From: Haliotis asinina
Lineage: Eukaryota; Mollusca; Gastropoda; Lepetellida; Haliotidae
Assembly: GCF_037392515.1 (NCBI RefSeq)
Contig: NC_090290.1
Location: 18,923,753-18,987,752 of the forward strand
DNA length: 64,000 nucleotides
Direction of reading: 5' to 3'
The notes beneath the pieces are model-generated. The model searched no databases. It was not told the origin of the DNA and saw only the letters and a list, made by a program, of their open reading frames with translations. How positions within the stretch are numbered: position 1 is the stretch's first letter; each line of letters begins with the position of its first letter. The translations under genes were made by a program, and so were the position numbers. Of this stretch, positions 52,350 through 63,580 are shown piece by piece.

Positions 52350-55300
52350 ATGGCAGCCGAATACTTCAGCATCGGAAGTTCTGTTGCTGTCACAACATGC
52401 CACAACATAGAATATAAAGGAGAAGTTCTTGCATTTGACTGGACATCCAAGGTCCTTGCCATCAGTATCCTTTCTATATAACATTTGAAATAATATTTCT
52501 AGAAATGTCGAAATGACTGTCCTCAGTGACCACGTTCGGTTTTCGATCACTATGGTTACAATGTGTCATCTCTGCAAACATGTTTCAAGATAAACCTCAG
52601 ACCGTGTTTGATTGTTATTTATTCAGAGATATTTGTTGTTCATTTAGTTATCGGTACGTTTTCTTTGTCTATTATGAAACTTTGACTTGATTATTTCACT
52701 CAAGGTTCAAATGTCAAACACCATAACATGTGTCAAGATATTTATAAATTATGCCAACTTGAAAAAGCTTTCCCATTTCAATAGTTATTGGTGTTACTTC
52801 AGCCACAATATTTATCATAATGCAAATTCACATGGTGTGAGCCTACAATAGACAGTGTTGACCTAGATAATTTCTATTTCTTACTATTTTTGTTGAAAGC
52901 CATTCAGAGTCCCAGTGATGTATTAACTATTTCTTTAACTTGTAAAAGAATCTGAACCTACAAATGGAGCAAGAGGTCAAAGTGATGTTAAGCTCATCAA
53001 CCTGGCCTTGGTCAGTGATGTCAAAGTCCTGAAAGAAGCAGATGATCAGCCACAAGCACTGACAAACCTAAACCTACCCAGGGTAAGAATATTTTTGTGC
53101 ACAGTTACAGAAGCTGAAGAAGCATGAACTAGATGCTCTATACTACTTATGAAGGATTTAGTGATTGATGCATTTTCCTTACAATGTTGTTTTATTTGTG
53201 TGGGTTCTGATTCATAAGGCATTCATAATGTTATGCACTATTGTATACCATTAACTACTGAAGATTCTGATGAGAATATTTGCTTCCAGTAACTCATGTT
53301 TGTCATAAGAGGCGACTAATGGGAATCGGGTGGTCAGACTCACTGACTTGGTTGACACATGTCATCGGTTTCCCATTGTGCAGATAGATGCTCATGCTGG
53401 TGATCACTGGATTGTCTGGTCCAAACTTGATTGTTTGCAGACCTGTGCCATATAGCTGAAATATTGTGGAGAGCAGCGTAAAACTAAACTCACCCACTAT
53501 CGTTTACCATTATGTTACGAATATATGGGATATATGTATCTGGACCTGAGTAGAGTCAAGTATTTGTCTCCAAGGATGATCCTCATGTAAAATTGACATG
53601 GTTCCAAATGAATTGAACATTTTTTGAATTGATGTGAACATAGTTATTGCTTTATACAGTGATCCAATGGAGACTTCTATTTAACTAATAACATGACAAA
53701 GAGAACATTGTGGAGGTTGATTTAATTTTTGGCTTGATATTATTATTATTATTATTGAATGTAAGAAACAATGCATTTGAATGGAAATATCTCGCCAGTT
53801 TGGACAAAGTAGGCATATTCCCAGAGTTACAGTAATATGAGACACTTCTTGAGCTGAAATAGAATCTCACAGTATAGCTCAGTGATTTGACCTATCCTCA
53901 GTAACCTCCAAGCTAAGATTTGACATTTTTGTGTGTAGTCATGTAAGATCAATTTTATTGAGTAGTTGCAAAACTTCAAGCTTACCTGCATGGGAATGGC
54001 TTAATCGGAATTGAGTTTCAAGATATATATTTGCTTAATTTATGCAGGTATGCAGCTTATCTGTACCATTGCAATGATATGACCTCAGGCCTAATCCCAG
54101 AGCATTTTTGGTTGCCAAAAACATGTTTTGGCTTGATTTTGATTTGTAAGAATCTAAAACATGTCTCTGGGTTTCACTGAATCTTAGCCTGTCTAAGCTG
54201 TCTAACCTGTGACTGTATTCATGGATCACATGTTTGCTTTTACAATTCAGTTCTAATTGAATTATTATGGCAGATAAAGAACCGACTGAGGGATAGTTTA
54301 GAGGAGAAGCGGAGACAAGTTAACTATGTCGGAGTGGGTGTGCCACCAGAAGGACAGAAGATCTTTTTTGCAATAACAAAAACGTAAGTAGACTTATTTT
54401 TCATTTTTTGTCTTTCTGACCCATGAAGCTCCAGGTTAGATTTGGTCATCAGAATGCTTGCTTGTCGTAAGAGGCAGCTAACAGAACTTGATTGACACAC
54501 ATCATCATATTCAAGTCGTGTAGGTAAATGCTTGTACTATTGATCACTGTATTGTCTGGTGCAGACCTGAATATTTACAGACCGTCAATATATAGCTGAA
54601 TATTGCTGAATATGGCGACACACCGACCAAACTTTTGTTTCTTTTCTGTTTCTGGGACAACCATGGCACTACACCATCTTATTAAATTCCAATATTTGAC
54701 TCTCCTGTATGAAGGTCTGAAATAACAGCCTGTGCACAAGATGGCAAGCCAAGATCAAGGCCTCATAATTGTCTGTGCTGTTGATCAAAGAATCTGATGA
54801 TCAAAGCAAACACTTTGTCCATTAGGCTACCCCATGGCACCTTACGATCTTAGAGGCATCTGGCACCTTACGATCTTAGAGGCATCTTTTCAGAACAAAA
54901 CATTTTAACCCATGCTTGTCTCCTTGAGGATCTGTGTTAGAATTGATCTATCTGCTTGTCGTAAGAGGAAACTAACAGGATCAGGGGGTCAGGCTTGTCA
55001 GCTTGGTAGACACATTTCATCTTATCCTAATTATGTAGATTGAATTTCATGCTGTTTATCATTTGACTGTCTGGTCCAGACTCGATTATGTACGCGCCGC
55101 TGCCATATAGCTGGAATATTGTTGAGTGCGGTGTAAAACTAAACCCATCCACTCACTTCTTTATATTTGACAGATTTGGGACATTTAAGGAATCTCGCTC
55201 ACATGATCGGAACTCCCATACTTTAACATAGATGTAGGACTGTCGTACTATTATTGCTTTGAGGATCAGGGACCTGGAATATTGGCACCTGTTAAAGTGT

Positions 55301-56264
55301 TTTGATCATTCTATTGTAATGTATGTCTGCCTCTGTTTGTATCAGTATCAGTGATGTGCGGTGGGACGGCAGTAACATCATCGTCATGGATGAAGTGGTC
55401 ATCAAGCCTCCATACAGATTAGAAGACTGCAGTGCACGCAAATCTGAGTCATCACAAGCACTCCAACATGTTAGAAAAATCGTAAGTTTTTTCTCTATGT
55501 GAGACCTGTGAAGAGAATAGTAGAATAGGTCTTCTGCAACCCATGCATGCCACAAGAAGCGTAAGCGGTGACTAATGGGATCGGGTGGTTGGGCACGCTG
55601 ACTTGGTTGACATGTCATTGGTTCCCAGTTGCGCAGATCGATGCTCATGCAGTTGATCACTAGATTGTCTGGACCAGACTCAATTCTTTTCAGCCCGCCA
55701 CCCCAAAGCTGTAATATTGCTGAGTGCGGCGTTAAACCTGACTCACTCATTCATCATTTGATTTTATACCTGAGGCGTGTGTTCTTTGAGTGAGCAAGTT
55801 TATTTACTAAACTTAACTCACTAACTCACCCCATCTGTAACTGGTGCTGGTAACACTCTACCATGGGAATATAGCCTTGTAGTAAAAGTGTCCTCTCATC
55901 CCGCTGAAGACTGGGCTTCGAATCCCCCCATGGGTAAAATGTGTGAAATCCATTTAAGGTGTTCCCCACTGTGGGGAATCACACTCACACTCACAATCAC
56001 ACTCACTAACTCTTCACTAGCTGGTACTTGTGACTTGGGAACAGATTGCCCAGTGATCTCATTGAATGGTTGAAAGTTAAGTGTGTCGGGCACTCATGTG
56101 GGGCGCATGATTTTAAGTTCTATGTGTTTTATGTATGCAAAGTGGAAATATTTAAGAAAACTCCTCTGTTGCAGGTATCTAAATTTCTGCAGGAGGAGAC
56201 CAGTCAAGCAGAGAGGAAATCCATGTCGCCATCACCTGCCCCCTCATCATCCTCATCGACATAG
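52350..56264 (+). CDS. LSM12: LSM12 orthologue (5 coding exons)
   Basis: Coding exons 52350-52464, 52949-53082, 54274-54383, 55346-55481, 56175-56264; phases agree, 585 bp, 194 residues plus TAG, against about 195 in human. All introns are GT-AG. Residues 1-70 form the Lsm domain (AAEYFSIGSSVAVTTCHNIE, GEVLAFDWTSKVLAI, VKLINLALVSDVKVL); residues about 85-175 form the anticodon-binding-like AD domain (KNRLRDSLEEKRRQVNYVGV, ISDVRWDGSNIIVMDEVVIK, PPYRLEDC, ALQHVRKI). The tail is Ser/Pro-rich. Known LSM12 proteins associate with ataxin-2 and RNA-binding complexes in the cytoplasm, and mammalian LSM12 has been reported as an NAADP receptor. ATG 52350 gives MAAEYFS like vertebrate MAAPPGEYFS; an in-frame ATG at 52344 would add two residues. 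The gene looks intact and is head to head with CCDC177. Confidence 0.95.
53285..53499 (+). mobile_element. SINE-A copy in LSM12 intron 2
   Basis: Has gtcataagaggcgactaatg, gactcactgacttggttgac and ends gcagcgtaaaactaaactca. Confidence 0.85.
54448..54620 (+). mobile_element. SINE-A copy in LSM12 intron 3
   Basis: Has gcttgtcgtaagaggcagct, acttgattgacacacatcat and tatagctgaatattgctgaa. Confidence 0.7.
54950..55156 (+). mobile_element. SINE-A copy in LSM12 intron 3
   Basis: Has gcttgtcgtaagaggaaact and ends gctggaatattgttgagtgc then ggtgtaaaactaaaccca. Confidence 0.8.
55205..55248 (-). repeat. Single relic of the 54/55-bp satellite unit
   Basis: The reverse complement of this stretch reads cgacagtcctacatctatgt then taaagtatgggagttccgat, matching the ttaaag-type unit of the array at 11022-11993. 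It sits about 50 bp past a SINE-A. Confidence 0.75.
55503..55748 (+). mobile_element. SINE-A copy, near full length, in LSM12 intron 4
   Basis: Starts gacctgtgaagagaatagta and ends ggcgttaaacctgactcact; begins about 20 bp after the exon 4 donor. Confidence 0.85.
55862..55985 (+). mobile_element. SINE-B copy, degenerate
   Basis: Has atagccttgtagtaaaagtg, gggcttcgaatccccccatg and gtgtgaaatccatttaaggt. Confidence 0.65.
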
Positions 56265-57670
56265 TCATCATTATCATCGTCATGGATACCAAAACATTGG
56301 GAGAGTGAAGAAACAAATAGCACTTTACTCTTGTGATGTTTTCTCGAGGCAGTGGACAATACTTCAGTTAGTTGATAGATACAACCACTGTACATACAAG
56401 CTCCTCACAGCAATAGCCATTCATGGAGCTTCTTAACCATCGTTGCCACCAGTCTTGAAAGTGGAAAAGAGTTGCGTTAAGTTAAGCTCATTGTGACTGA
56501 CCAGTATGATTCCATTGGTGATTATTGTGAACTGAAAAATCCTCTGCCACTTTTCTTTCCCTTCTGGGCCGTGTTGGCTCATCACGCCAAAGAACTGGTT
56601 TCAAATCCTTACATAGATGCAATGTGTGAAGCCCATTTCTTTTGTGCCTGCCGTGATGTTGCTAGAATATTGCTGAATGCGGCTTACACCCAAACTGTCA
56701 CGACAAATACCTGGGTTCTATTTCCCATAATGGTACATTGTGTGGGGCCCATTTCTGGTGTGTCCTGCCTTTATATTCCTGGAATATTGTGGTGTAAAAA
56801 CATACTCCTCTCCCCACTCTACTCACTTTCATTGTAATGAAGTATGAGCGCTGGTTGGAAATTTGGTGCTTTTTATTTTGTCATCAATATCTTCAACCAG
56901 TCTGATTAAACAAAATAACCTGAATTTTCTTATGAAAGAGTAAGTCAGTGTTAAACTTTTTAAAAAATCACTATGATGATGAAACTGTCTTTCACCTGGT
57001 TTTGTGTGTGATGGAAAATCCACAAAATATTTGGATGGAGGGCACAACGTTCACAGTCGTAGCAACATGTTTGTTCAAGCCTCATGTTATGGACACTTCC
57101 ACACTGATGGCAACGGTGAAACAAGATAATTACAAAATTTTCAAATGCTTTGATGGAGTTAAGCATTTAAAACCCAAGGGAGATTATCTGTTTGACCTTC
57201 CTTGTTGAAGACTTGAGGGGATTCCCACAGCATTTATCTTCCAAACCAACATCTGTCTGAAAGATGAAGCAGGCTGTTTAAACTCTTAGAGAGCAGAAAG
57301 ACTGCCACTCTTGATTATTCAGTTGTATTTATTTTAGACAACTGTGGCATATCCTTGCTGCAAGACTTTATATATTCAGTATTGAGTTCTCATGGCACAG
57401 TAATGCAAAGCTTTGTCTTTTGTAACCAAGGAAACTGAGGACTGGAAAAAGTGAATTAAAAAGTACAACTGTTTTACTGTTAGATCAAGGTTGGAGGTTA
57501 TGATAAGTGTTTGTCAGATATTTATGAGCACTGCAACATGGTATTAATTTAGTGGAATTACAATGCCAGAATCCGTGCAGTTGAAAAGCTTTGTGGCAAT
57601 ATGCTGATGTGAATGTTCCACTGAGCATTTTTCCAGAAATATAAAAAATAAACAGAGCAAACACTTTAAT
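56265..57670 (+). other. LSM12: Probable LSM12 3' UTR
   Basis: After the stop codon no further exon is supported. Two degenerate SINE-B copies lie at about 56560-56825. The first fair polyadenylation signal is AATAAA at 57647-57652. A plus-strand frame at 56948-57208 shows no family signature and is treated as chance. Confidence 0.4.
57647..57652 (+). terminator. LSM12: Candidate LSM12 polyadenylation signal
   Basis: AATAAA in an A-rich context, about 1.4 kb after the stop codon; transcript support is lacking. Confidence 0.35.
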
Positions 57671-57940
57671 AATTTAAATAATCCCTGTATTTGTTATTAT
57701 TTAATCCCCTACTGATACCAATTTCTTTACAGTTACCATGATTACCATTTTAGAAGATTTAAGCATCAGGCTGTTATTAGTTCGAGTGATGCATGGACAA
57801 GAATCATTTTTGTATCCTGACTAGAGGAAAATTTCAAATGAATTCAGTATTTTTGTACTGGGCCTGCTTGCTTTGTCTTCTTAGGTGATTAGTCAAGGAA
57901 AAGAAATACTTTATGTCATTCACTCCCCTGCTGCAGTATT

Positions 57941-58579
57941 AGGGACCATTCATAATTTATGGCTAGAGGGTGTGATGATGATTTTAATGGGGTTGATAAG
58001 TTTACAGGGGGTTGGAGGACAGTGGTGTAGTGGTCAGCATGCTGGCCTCTCACGCCAACAGCCCGGGTTCGAATCTCGGTGGAGACACAAAAATTTGTGA
58101 CCTGGGTCTCCTACTGTGTTGTGTCCCTGAGCAAGCCACTTTGTCCACATTGTATTCAGTCAACCTAGCTTTTTAAAATGGGGACTGGCAATGCGGATGT
58201 ACGGACCTAGAGGGTCGCACTTAGCGCTTAGTAGCTGCTTTGAAAGTACAATTCAGCCAGGGCAATAATGTAACACCAGAGAAAAACAGGATTCTAGACG
58301 CAAAAATCTGCATTATTATCTTTAATTATATAATTAATATTTTGGGGGACCCATTTTGTTCTGGGGATGTTGGGGTCATCAGTTTTGAACACATGTACTA
58401 GTGGTCAGAAATTTTTTACATAAAAAGATTAAAATATGGTTAAAATTAGGAGGGAGTGGGGCTATTGATATGTATATGACATACAATAAATTTTAGGGGG
58501 GAGGGGGGGCGTTCACATTGTAAACACTTCTCCAAAACAACCATCATCACCCCCCAGCCAATAGTTGTGAATTGTCCCT
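57941..58579. mobile_element. TIR element of about 640 bp with a nested SINE
   Basis: Left end agggaccattcataatttat, ggctagagggtgtgatgatg; right end catcatcaccccccagccaa, tagttgtgaattgtccct. These are imperfect inverted repeats of about 40 bp. The interior has no frame. A tRNA-like SINE occupies about 58013-58275. A truncated relative is at 45551. The right end abuts a (GAT)n run. Confidence 0.8.
58013..58275 (+). mobile_element. tRNA(Glu)-like SINE, third family
   Basis: The head ggtgtagtggtcagcatgct, ggcctctcacgccaacagcc, cgggttcgaatctcgg resembles tRNA-Glu with a CTC in the anticodon position; the acceptor ends do not pair. The body has cctgagcaagccactttgtc and the end cttagcgcttagtagctgct. 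Confidence 0.75.
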
Positions 58580-58586
58580 CATTGAG

Positions 58587-58587
58587 C

Positions 58588-58631
<44 letters not shown>
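58587..58631. repeat. Microsatellite (GAT)n
   Basis: About fifteen units right after the TIR element. Confidence 0.95.
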
Positions 58632-58632
<1 letters not shown>

Positions 58633-58710
58633 AGCTGAGTTGAGATGTCACCATCATTGGCAATTGTCGTGTAAATCTTGACCCTGTTGTATCTGGTCTG
58701 ATCTCTATTT

Positions 58711-58868
58711 GGGGTGGTGGGATATTGTAATGGTTAAAGCGATCACTTGTCACACTGAAGACGAGAGTTTGACTCCCCACATGGCTACAATGTGTGAAGC
58801 TGATTTCTAGTGTCCCCGGCTGTTCTGTTACTGGGATATTGGTATAAATGGCGCGAAACTACTCACTG
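58711..58868 (+). mobile_element. SINE-B copy
   Basis: Has ggggtggtgggatattgtaa, gagtttgactccccacatgg and gtataaatggcgcgaaacta. Confidence 0.75.
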
Positions 58869-59510
58869 TTTATGATAAATAATATATCATCATGCATTGT
58901 ACTGCTTCCATGGTCTGAAATAATACCAACTGACTTTTACTGACATGGGTTAAAGAGTTTAGCTCAACACCTTGTTGTGACTACTTGTATACTGTGGACA
59001 GCCAAATTTTTGTGACCGTATTATTTTCGCAAATCTCATGTCAGACTTCCTGATGCGAGAATAAAAACATAATATAGATATATCATTCACTTTATTCAGA
59101 TAAGTCAACAACATAAAAACAATACAGGTTTCATTGCTCAATCACAGGTCACCGCAGGGCTAATCGGGATTCACATGTCACTGATCCCCTAACACCCAAT
59201 TAAAAAGGGTTAGTTTTGAAATCAGTTACATTTGTTTTTAGATAACTATGCAAATTCGCTTATTTTATAACAACTCAATGGTTATACACCTGCGTGTTGT
59301 GTAAACACATTCACATATGCTCTCTGTAACAATATCACGTTTCGCACAAGACCAGTCTTTTTCATGGATAACGTCGGAGATAATTTCAGATATATGTCAA
59401 CTAGCACCTCACAAAATTAAGAAGCCGTGAAAAGGTTAAGTGACCATCCCTTGTGAAAATTTTAAGGGCATGGAAATAAGACAGTTTACAGCATTTGAAA
59501 GAAGTTACAG

Positions 59511-59682
59511 GGAGGTGGGGTAGCCTAGAGCATAAGGTGTTTGCTCACTAAGCCAGGGACCTGGGTTTGATTCCCTACAAGGGTACATACTCAAATGTGT
59601 GAAACCACTTTTTGTTGTCCCTTACTATGATATTGCTGGAATGTTGCTGTCAGTGATTTCAAACTAAACCACTCACTCACTA
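59511..59682 (+). mobile_element. SINE-B with 13-bp target-site duplication
   Basis: Starts ggaggtggggtagcctagag and ends ccactcactcact. Flanked by aaagaagttacag at 59498-59510 and 59683-59695, which fixes the family's borders. Confidence 0.9.
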
Positions 59683-59809
59683 AAAGAAGTTACAGAATAT
59701 TCTTTTACACTGGGAAGTTATGAAACAGGATTTATGTCAACATGTAATGTCCTATCAATAAAGAAATATATGTTGACTTGCAAATGGAGACATTTATTTC
59801 CTATTAATA

Positions 59810-59955
59810 ATGGGACAATGGGTAGCCCAGTGGTAAAAGCATTTGTATGTTGACCTGGGTTCAGTTCTCCACATGGGCCCTGTATGTGAAGCCCTTTTCT
59901 GTGTCCATCTGTAATACTGATAGAATATTTGCTAAAAGGTTGTTGAACTAAACTC
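59810..59955 (+). mobile_element. SINE-B copy
   Basis: Has gggtagcccagtggtaaaag, gggttcagttctccacatgg and gtatgtgaagcccttttctg. Confidence 0.75.
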
Positions 59956-60431
59956 AATCTTGTTAGTAATTAGACAGTTGTCACTTCTTAAAATTCTATT
60001 TTTACCATGTTGAGTGGTCCAACCTATATTTTCCTCTCTCTGTGAAGGGGAGGTTCATGTCAACACTATTGGAGTGAATCTCCTTGCCAATTTACAATAA
60101 AACACTGCTTTTAAACATGCTCCAGTCAAGTTTTGTGTATTAATTTCTTCCACAGCAGCATTCAAGTAAGACTGGTTCTGGGTTACAACGGTAACACGTT
60201 TATCATGTTCTTAAACTGTACTCTGATGAGTTATCTCCCTTGGATAGTTGAGGTACCTTCACTGAATATCATCCAGCATGACATGAGCACCAGGCTTTTT
60301 TGATGGCAGCTTTTCTTAACGATCTGACTTGTTTACAAACCCATCTGATTCAGATATTTGATCTTTGGTAAGAAAACCCACAAAGAACACAAATATACCT
60401 TAGGCAATACACATAGTGTACACAATATATA

Positions 60432-60553
60432 CTGGACAAAATAATTGGGATATATGTAAATTTGGAAATTATTAATAATGATCTATGTATTCACTGAAAA
60501 TCTGATGAATATCAACCATAAAAATACCAGTATCCCTAAATTATTTTGTGCAG
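60432..60553. mobile_element. Mariner-like MITE flanked by TA
   Basis: 122 bp, starting ctggacaaaataattgggat and ending with the near-inverse atccctaaattattttgtgcag, with TA on both sides as expected for Tc1/mariner insertion. Its right half matches both units of the duplication at 36362-37090. Confidence 0.8.
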
Positions 60554-60934
60554 TATATAAATATACACAACACTATGATAGAAAAACTTTATTAGTTTGT
60601 ATTCTCAACTTCTGGTTTGTTTCAAATGTGGGATATGCTTGTCTGAGAATTTAATAACCTCAACACTCTTTTCAGAAAGATAACCTTCAGTGACCCATTG
60701 AGGTAACCTCATATTTTCTATGCGCTAAAGCATTGTTTTTGAGTGAAAGATGTGGGTCTCGAGACCAAAGGGACCATCAAGACAGGTTCAAGATATTGTG
60801 TGATTTGAGTTTGAAATACATTGTGTATATGCATTTTGTGTACATAGTGATACGCATACATTTAATGTGTATACAACAATGTAGAAAACAAAAACTATTC
60901 TAATTTCTGATTACACAATGCCATTTTAGTGGAA

Positions 60935-61035
60935 GTCGCGGTGGCTGAGCGGGTTATGCGGTTGACTTTGTGTGCTGGCGATTAGGTGCCTGACTCTGAG
61001 GGGGCAGATTCGAATCCGGCATGAGACTCAACCAA
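60935..61035 (+). mobile_element. tRNA(Leu)-like SINE head, fourth family
   Basis: Reads gtcgcggtggctgagcgggt (box A-like), a long variable arm with gattaggtgcctgactctga, and cagattcgaatccggcatga (box B). The acceptor stem pairs poorly, so a working tRNA gene is unlikely. The body of the SINE beyond about 61035 is not recognisable. Confidence 0.6.
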
Positions 61036-61610
61036 AAATAGTACTAGAATTTGTACTTTACTAACTAAGAAAGTGAGATCCCAAATATAACATATGTTGA
61101 ATTCTAGGTTTATTTGTTTATTCCTTTCACAGTTATCAACTTACACAAAATACATAATTGCCAAAACAAAATGGCAGTGACATGGTGAACTCAGTTTAAC
61201 TAATCCTCACATTATTTAGCCATGTAAGTGCAATTGTTTATATAAATATTTGTTTGTTGACAAACATGTCTGCAAAATGTTTGTTATGATGAGTACAATT
61301 CAAGACTGAGATACAACATTTATATGATTAGGTATGTTGAGACTAATTTTCAGGTTCGAGATATCATGTGTATATGTGGCTGAACTTAGGGATATAGACA
61401 CAACAATAATGATAAATATATACGAGGAGGTTGGGACCAAAGACGATAGGTTCGAGATTATATGTAGATGATTCGAGATTCAGGAGTTCGAGATCCAGGT
61501 AGTTTACTGTAGCCCCAATTATTATTGAATACAACATCCCAAACATATCATATACATGTTATGTTTGTATTACTTCACATCTTTTGAAGAGGGAAAATCC
61601 AGACTAGAAC
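61036..61610. other. No recognised feature
   Basis: AT-rich intergenic DNA. Confidence 0.45.
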
Positions 61611-61750
61611 GGATCTTCAGCAACCCATATCATCAGAGGTGACTAAGATTTCCTCTCATTTGGTTGATACTTGTCATCATATTCCTGATGTTCATGATGA
61701 TCACTGGATTGTCCAGATATGATTATTTACAAAACACTGCCATATAGCTT
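61611..61750 (+). mobile_element. SINE-A, degenerate
   Basis: Has cttcagcaacccatatcatc, gaggtgactaag and gatgatcactggattgtcca. Confidence 0.6.
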
Positions 61751-62057
61751 CATTTAGCAAACTGAACACAGCTGGTTGAACTTTTTACTGCATGTGATGA
61801 AGACAATATCTTAGATAACATAGCTTCTGTGACAAAACATTCCTACTCCATGAATAATACCTGCCAATAGTTACACGGGTGCCATGAACAGCCGTTTTGA
61901 AGAGAATTTACAAGAAAACAATGCACCCTACCCCCAAACAGTAGAAGGAAAAACAATTAACTTATTGTAGATTACTACTGCGAGTAGGCAGTTAGCTATA
62001 GTTTGACTAACAGCTGTGTCGTTTTTCACATGGTGGAGTGAAGATTCTGGTTTTCAG

Positions 62058-62340
62058 CATCCCAGGCTTTATGGAAGGGGTCGGGTGGTCAGACTCACTG
62101 TCTTGGTTGTCGCATTGTAAGATACCAAAACTGGCAGTCTCCGTGACGTAATTAGGGAGGTGTTATAATCGACTGCCAGGAATGGCCCCGGAACTGACAG
62201 AAATCGCACTGACAGAATTGGGACAGCTACCATCATTTATTACGACTAATTGGTCTGTGTGAAAATGACATTGGATTAATCAGTATGGTCCAGTCTTATT
62301 GATATAGCTAGATTGTTGCGGAGTACGGCATTCAGTATAA
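62058..62340 (+). mobile_element. SINE-A interrupted by about 140 bp
   Basis: The SINE text runs gggtcgggtggtcagactca to ttggttgtcgcatt and resumes at about 62268 (cattggattaatcagtatgg, gtccagtcttattgatatag, gcggagtacgg). The intervening 62118-62267 is unrelated and may be a small insertion. Confidence 0.5.
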
Positions 62341-63030
62341 CAACAAACAAAAAGTAAACGTTAAGCATACAAAAATGAAACATCTGTAAAATAATTATCC
62401 TTTCCCTACGGTACGAGCATGTCTGCAACATCTATCATCTAGATGACATTTGGAAACTGTGTAAGCAATACCATATACCTGTGTATTATTGATTCGCAAT
62501 ATAATGTTTCATACACACACGCAGTTGGTGGGAATGACGTGCACGTAAGCTCATTAGCGGTATTCCCTTACAATTTGGCTTACCTCCCTTAGAAAAATTA
62601 TTCGGAATGGATGGCCTGATGATCACAATCATAAACAAGAAGATTGTGTCGATTACTGCGTAATTCTATTGGCCCATCACATTTAATCCTCCAAGGTAGT
62701 ATCGTATACTTGTCATTTATTCTACAGCTAAGTTCAGTCAAGTTGTAGGGAAGTAAAACAACGCAGTTCACTTTCCGCACTGTGTACATCATGAGGACAT
62801 ACCGGCCTCACATTTAATGTCTGGCGTAATTGCACATGCGTATTAGACATCACTGGCATGTTGTAAAGTGTTCATAGCAAAGAAATATAAGGAGCCAGTT
62901 CAGCAAATGTCAGATACGTGAACAAAAATTTGTTGCTGACACCAGAAAACTGTTGTCCGACATACAATAAACAGCCACGCCCACTTACATTCCGTTTGCT
63001 ACCATCAGTGCGAAGTTTCTTTGGCTACAC
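62341..63030. other. No recognised feature
   Basis: No supported frame or repeat. A short motif cctccctta near 62582 recurs in the window as agggaggtaa (3394) and is of unknown meaning. Confidence 0.4.
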
Positions 63031-63035
63031 GTCCC

Positions 63036-63580
63036 GAGGTAGGTAGGTAGGCAGGCAGCAGGTAGGTAGGTAAGCAGACAGGTAGGCAGGTAAGCAGACA
63101 GGTAGGTAGGTAGGCAGGAGGTAGGTAGGTAGGCAGACAGTTAAGTACTTAAACAGCAGGTAGGTAGGTAAGCAGCAGGTAGGTAGGTAAGCAGACAGGT
63201 AGGTAGATAAGCAGCAGGTAGGTAGGTAAGCAGACAGGTAGGCAGGTAAGCAGACAGGTAGGTAGGTAGGCAGGAGGTAGGTAGGTAGGCAGACAGTTAA
63301 GTACTTAAGCAGCAGGTAGGTAGGTAAGCAGACAGGTAGGCAGGTAAGCAGACAGGTAGGTAAGTAAGCAGCAGGTAGGTAGGTAAGCAGACAGGTAGGC
63401 AGGTAAGCAGACAGGTAGGTAAGTAAGCAGCAGGTAGGTAGGTAAGCAGACAGGTAGGTAGGTAAGCAGCAGGTAGGTAGGTAAGCAGACAGGTAGGTAG
63501 ATAAGCAGCAGGTAGGTAGGTAAGCAGACAGGTAGGTAGGTAAGCAGCAGGTAGGTGGGTAAGCAGGCAGGCTAAGCCTA
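63036..63580. repeat. GTAG-rich minisatellite with 156-bp higher-order period
   Basis: Blocks such as caggtaggtaggtaagcaga repeat throughout. The rarer phrase gcagacagttaagtacttaa occurs at about 63134 and 63290, 156 bp apart, showing a higher-order unit in the left half; the right half is a simpler array. The minus-strand frame of LPTCLLTYLPAAYLPT repeats is a by-product. Confidence 0.95.

Noticed and set aside
56948-57208. 86-codon frame after LSM12
   Set aside because: No recognisable family, no splice support; likely chance in the 3' UTR.
58013-58085. Functional tRNA-Glu gene
   Set aside because: Internal promoter boxes are present but the acceptor ends do not pair and a SINE body follows.
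60935-61035. Functional tRNA-Leu gene
   Set aside because: Boxes resemble a tRNA but the acceptor stem has mismatches and the spacing is unusual; a SINE head is likelier.
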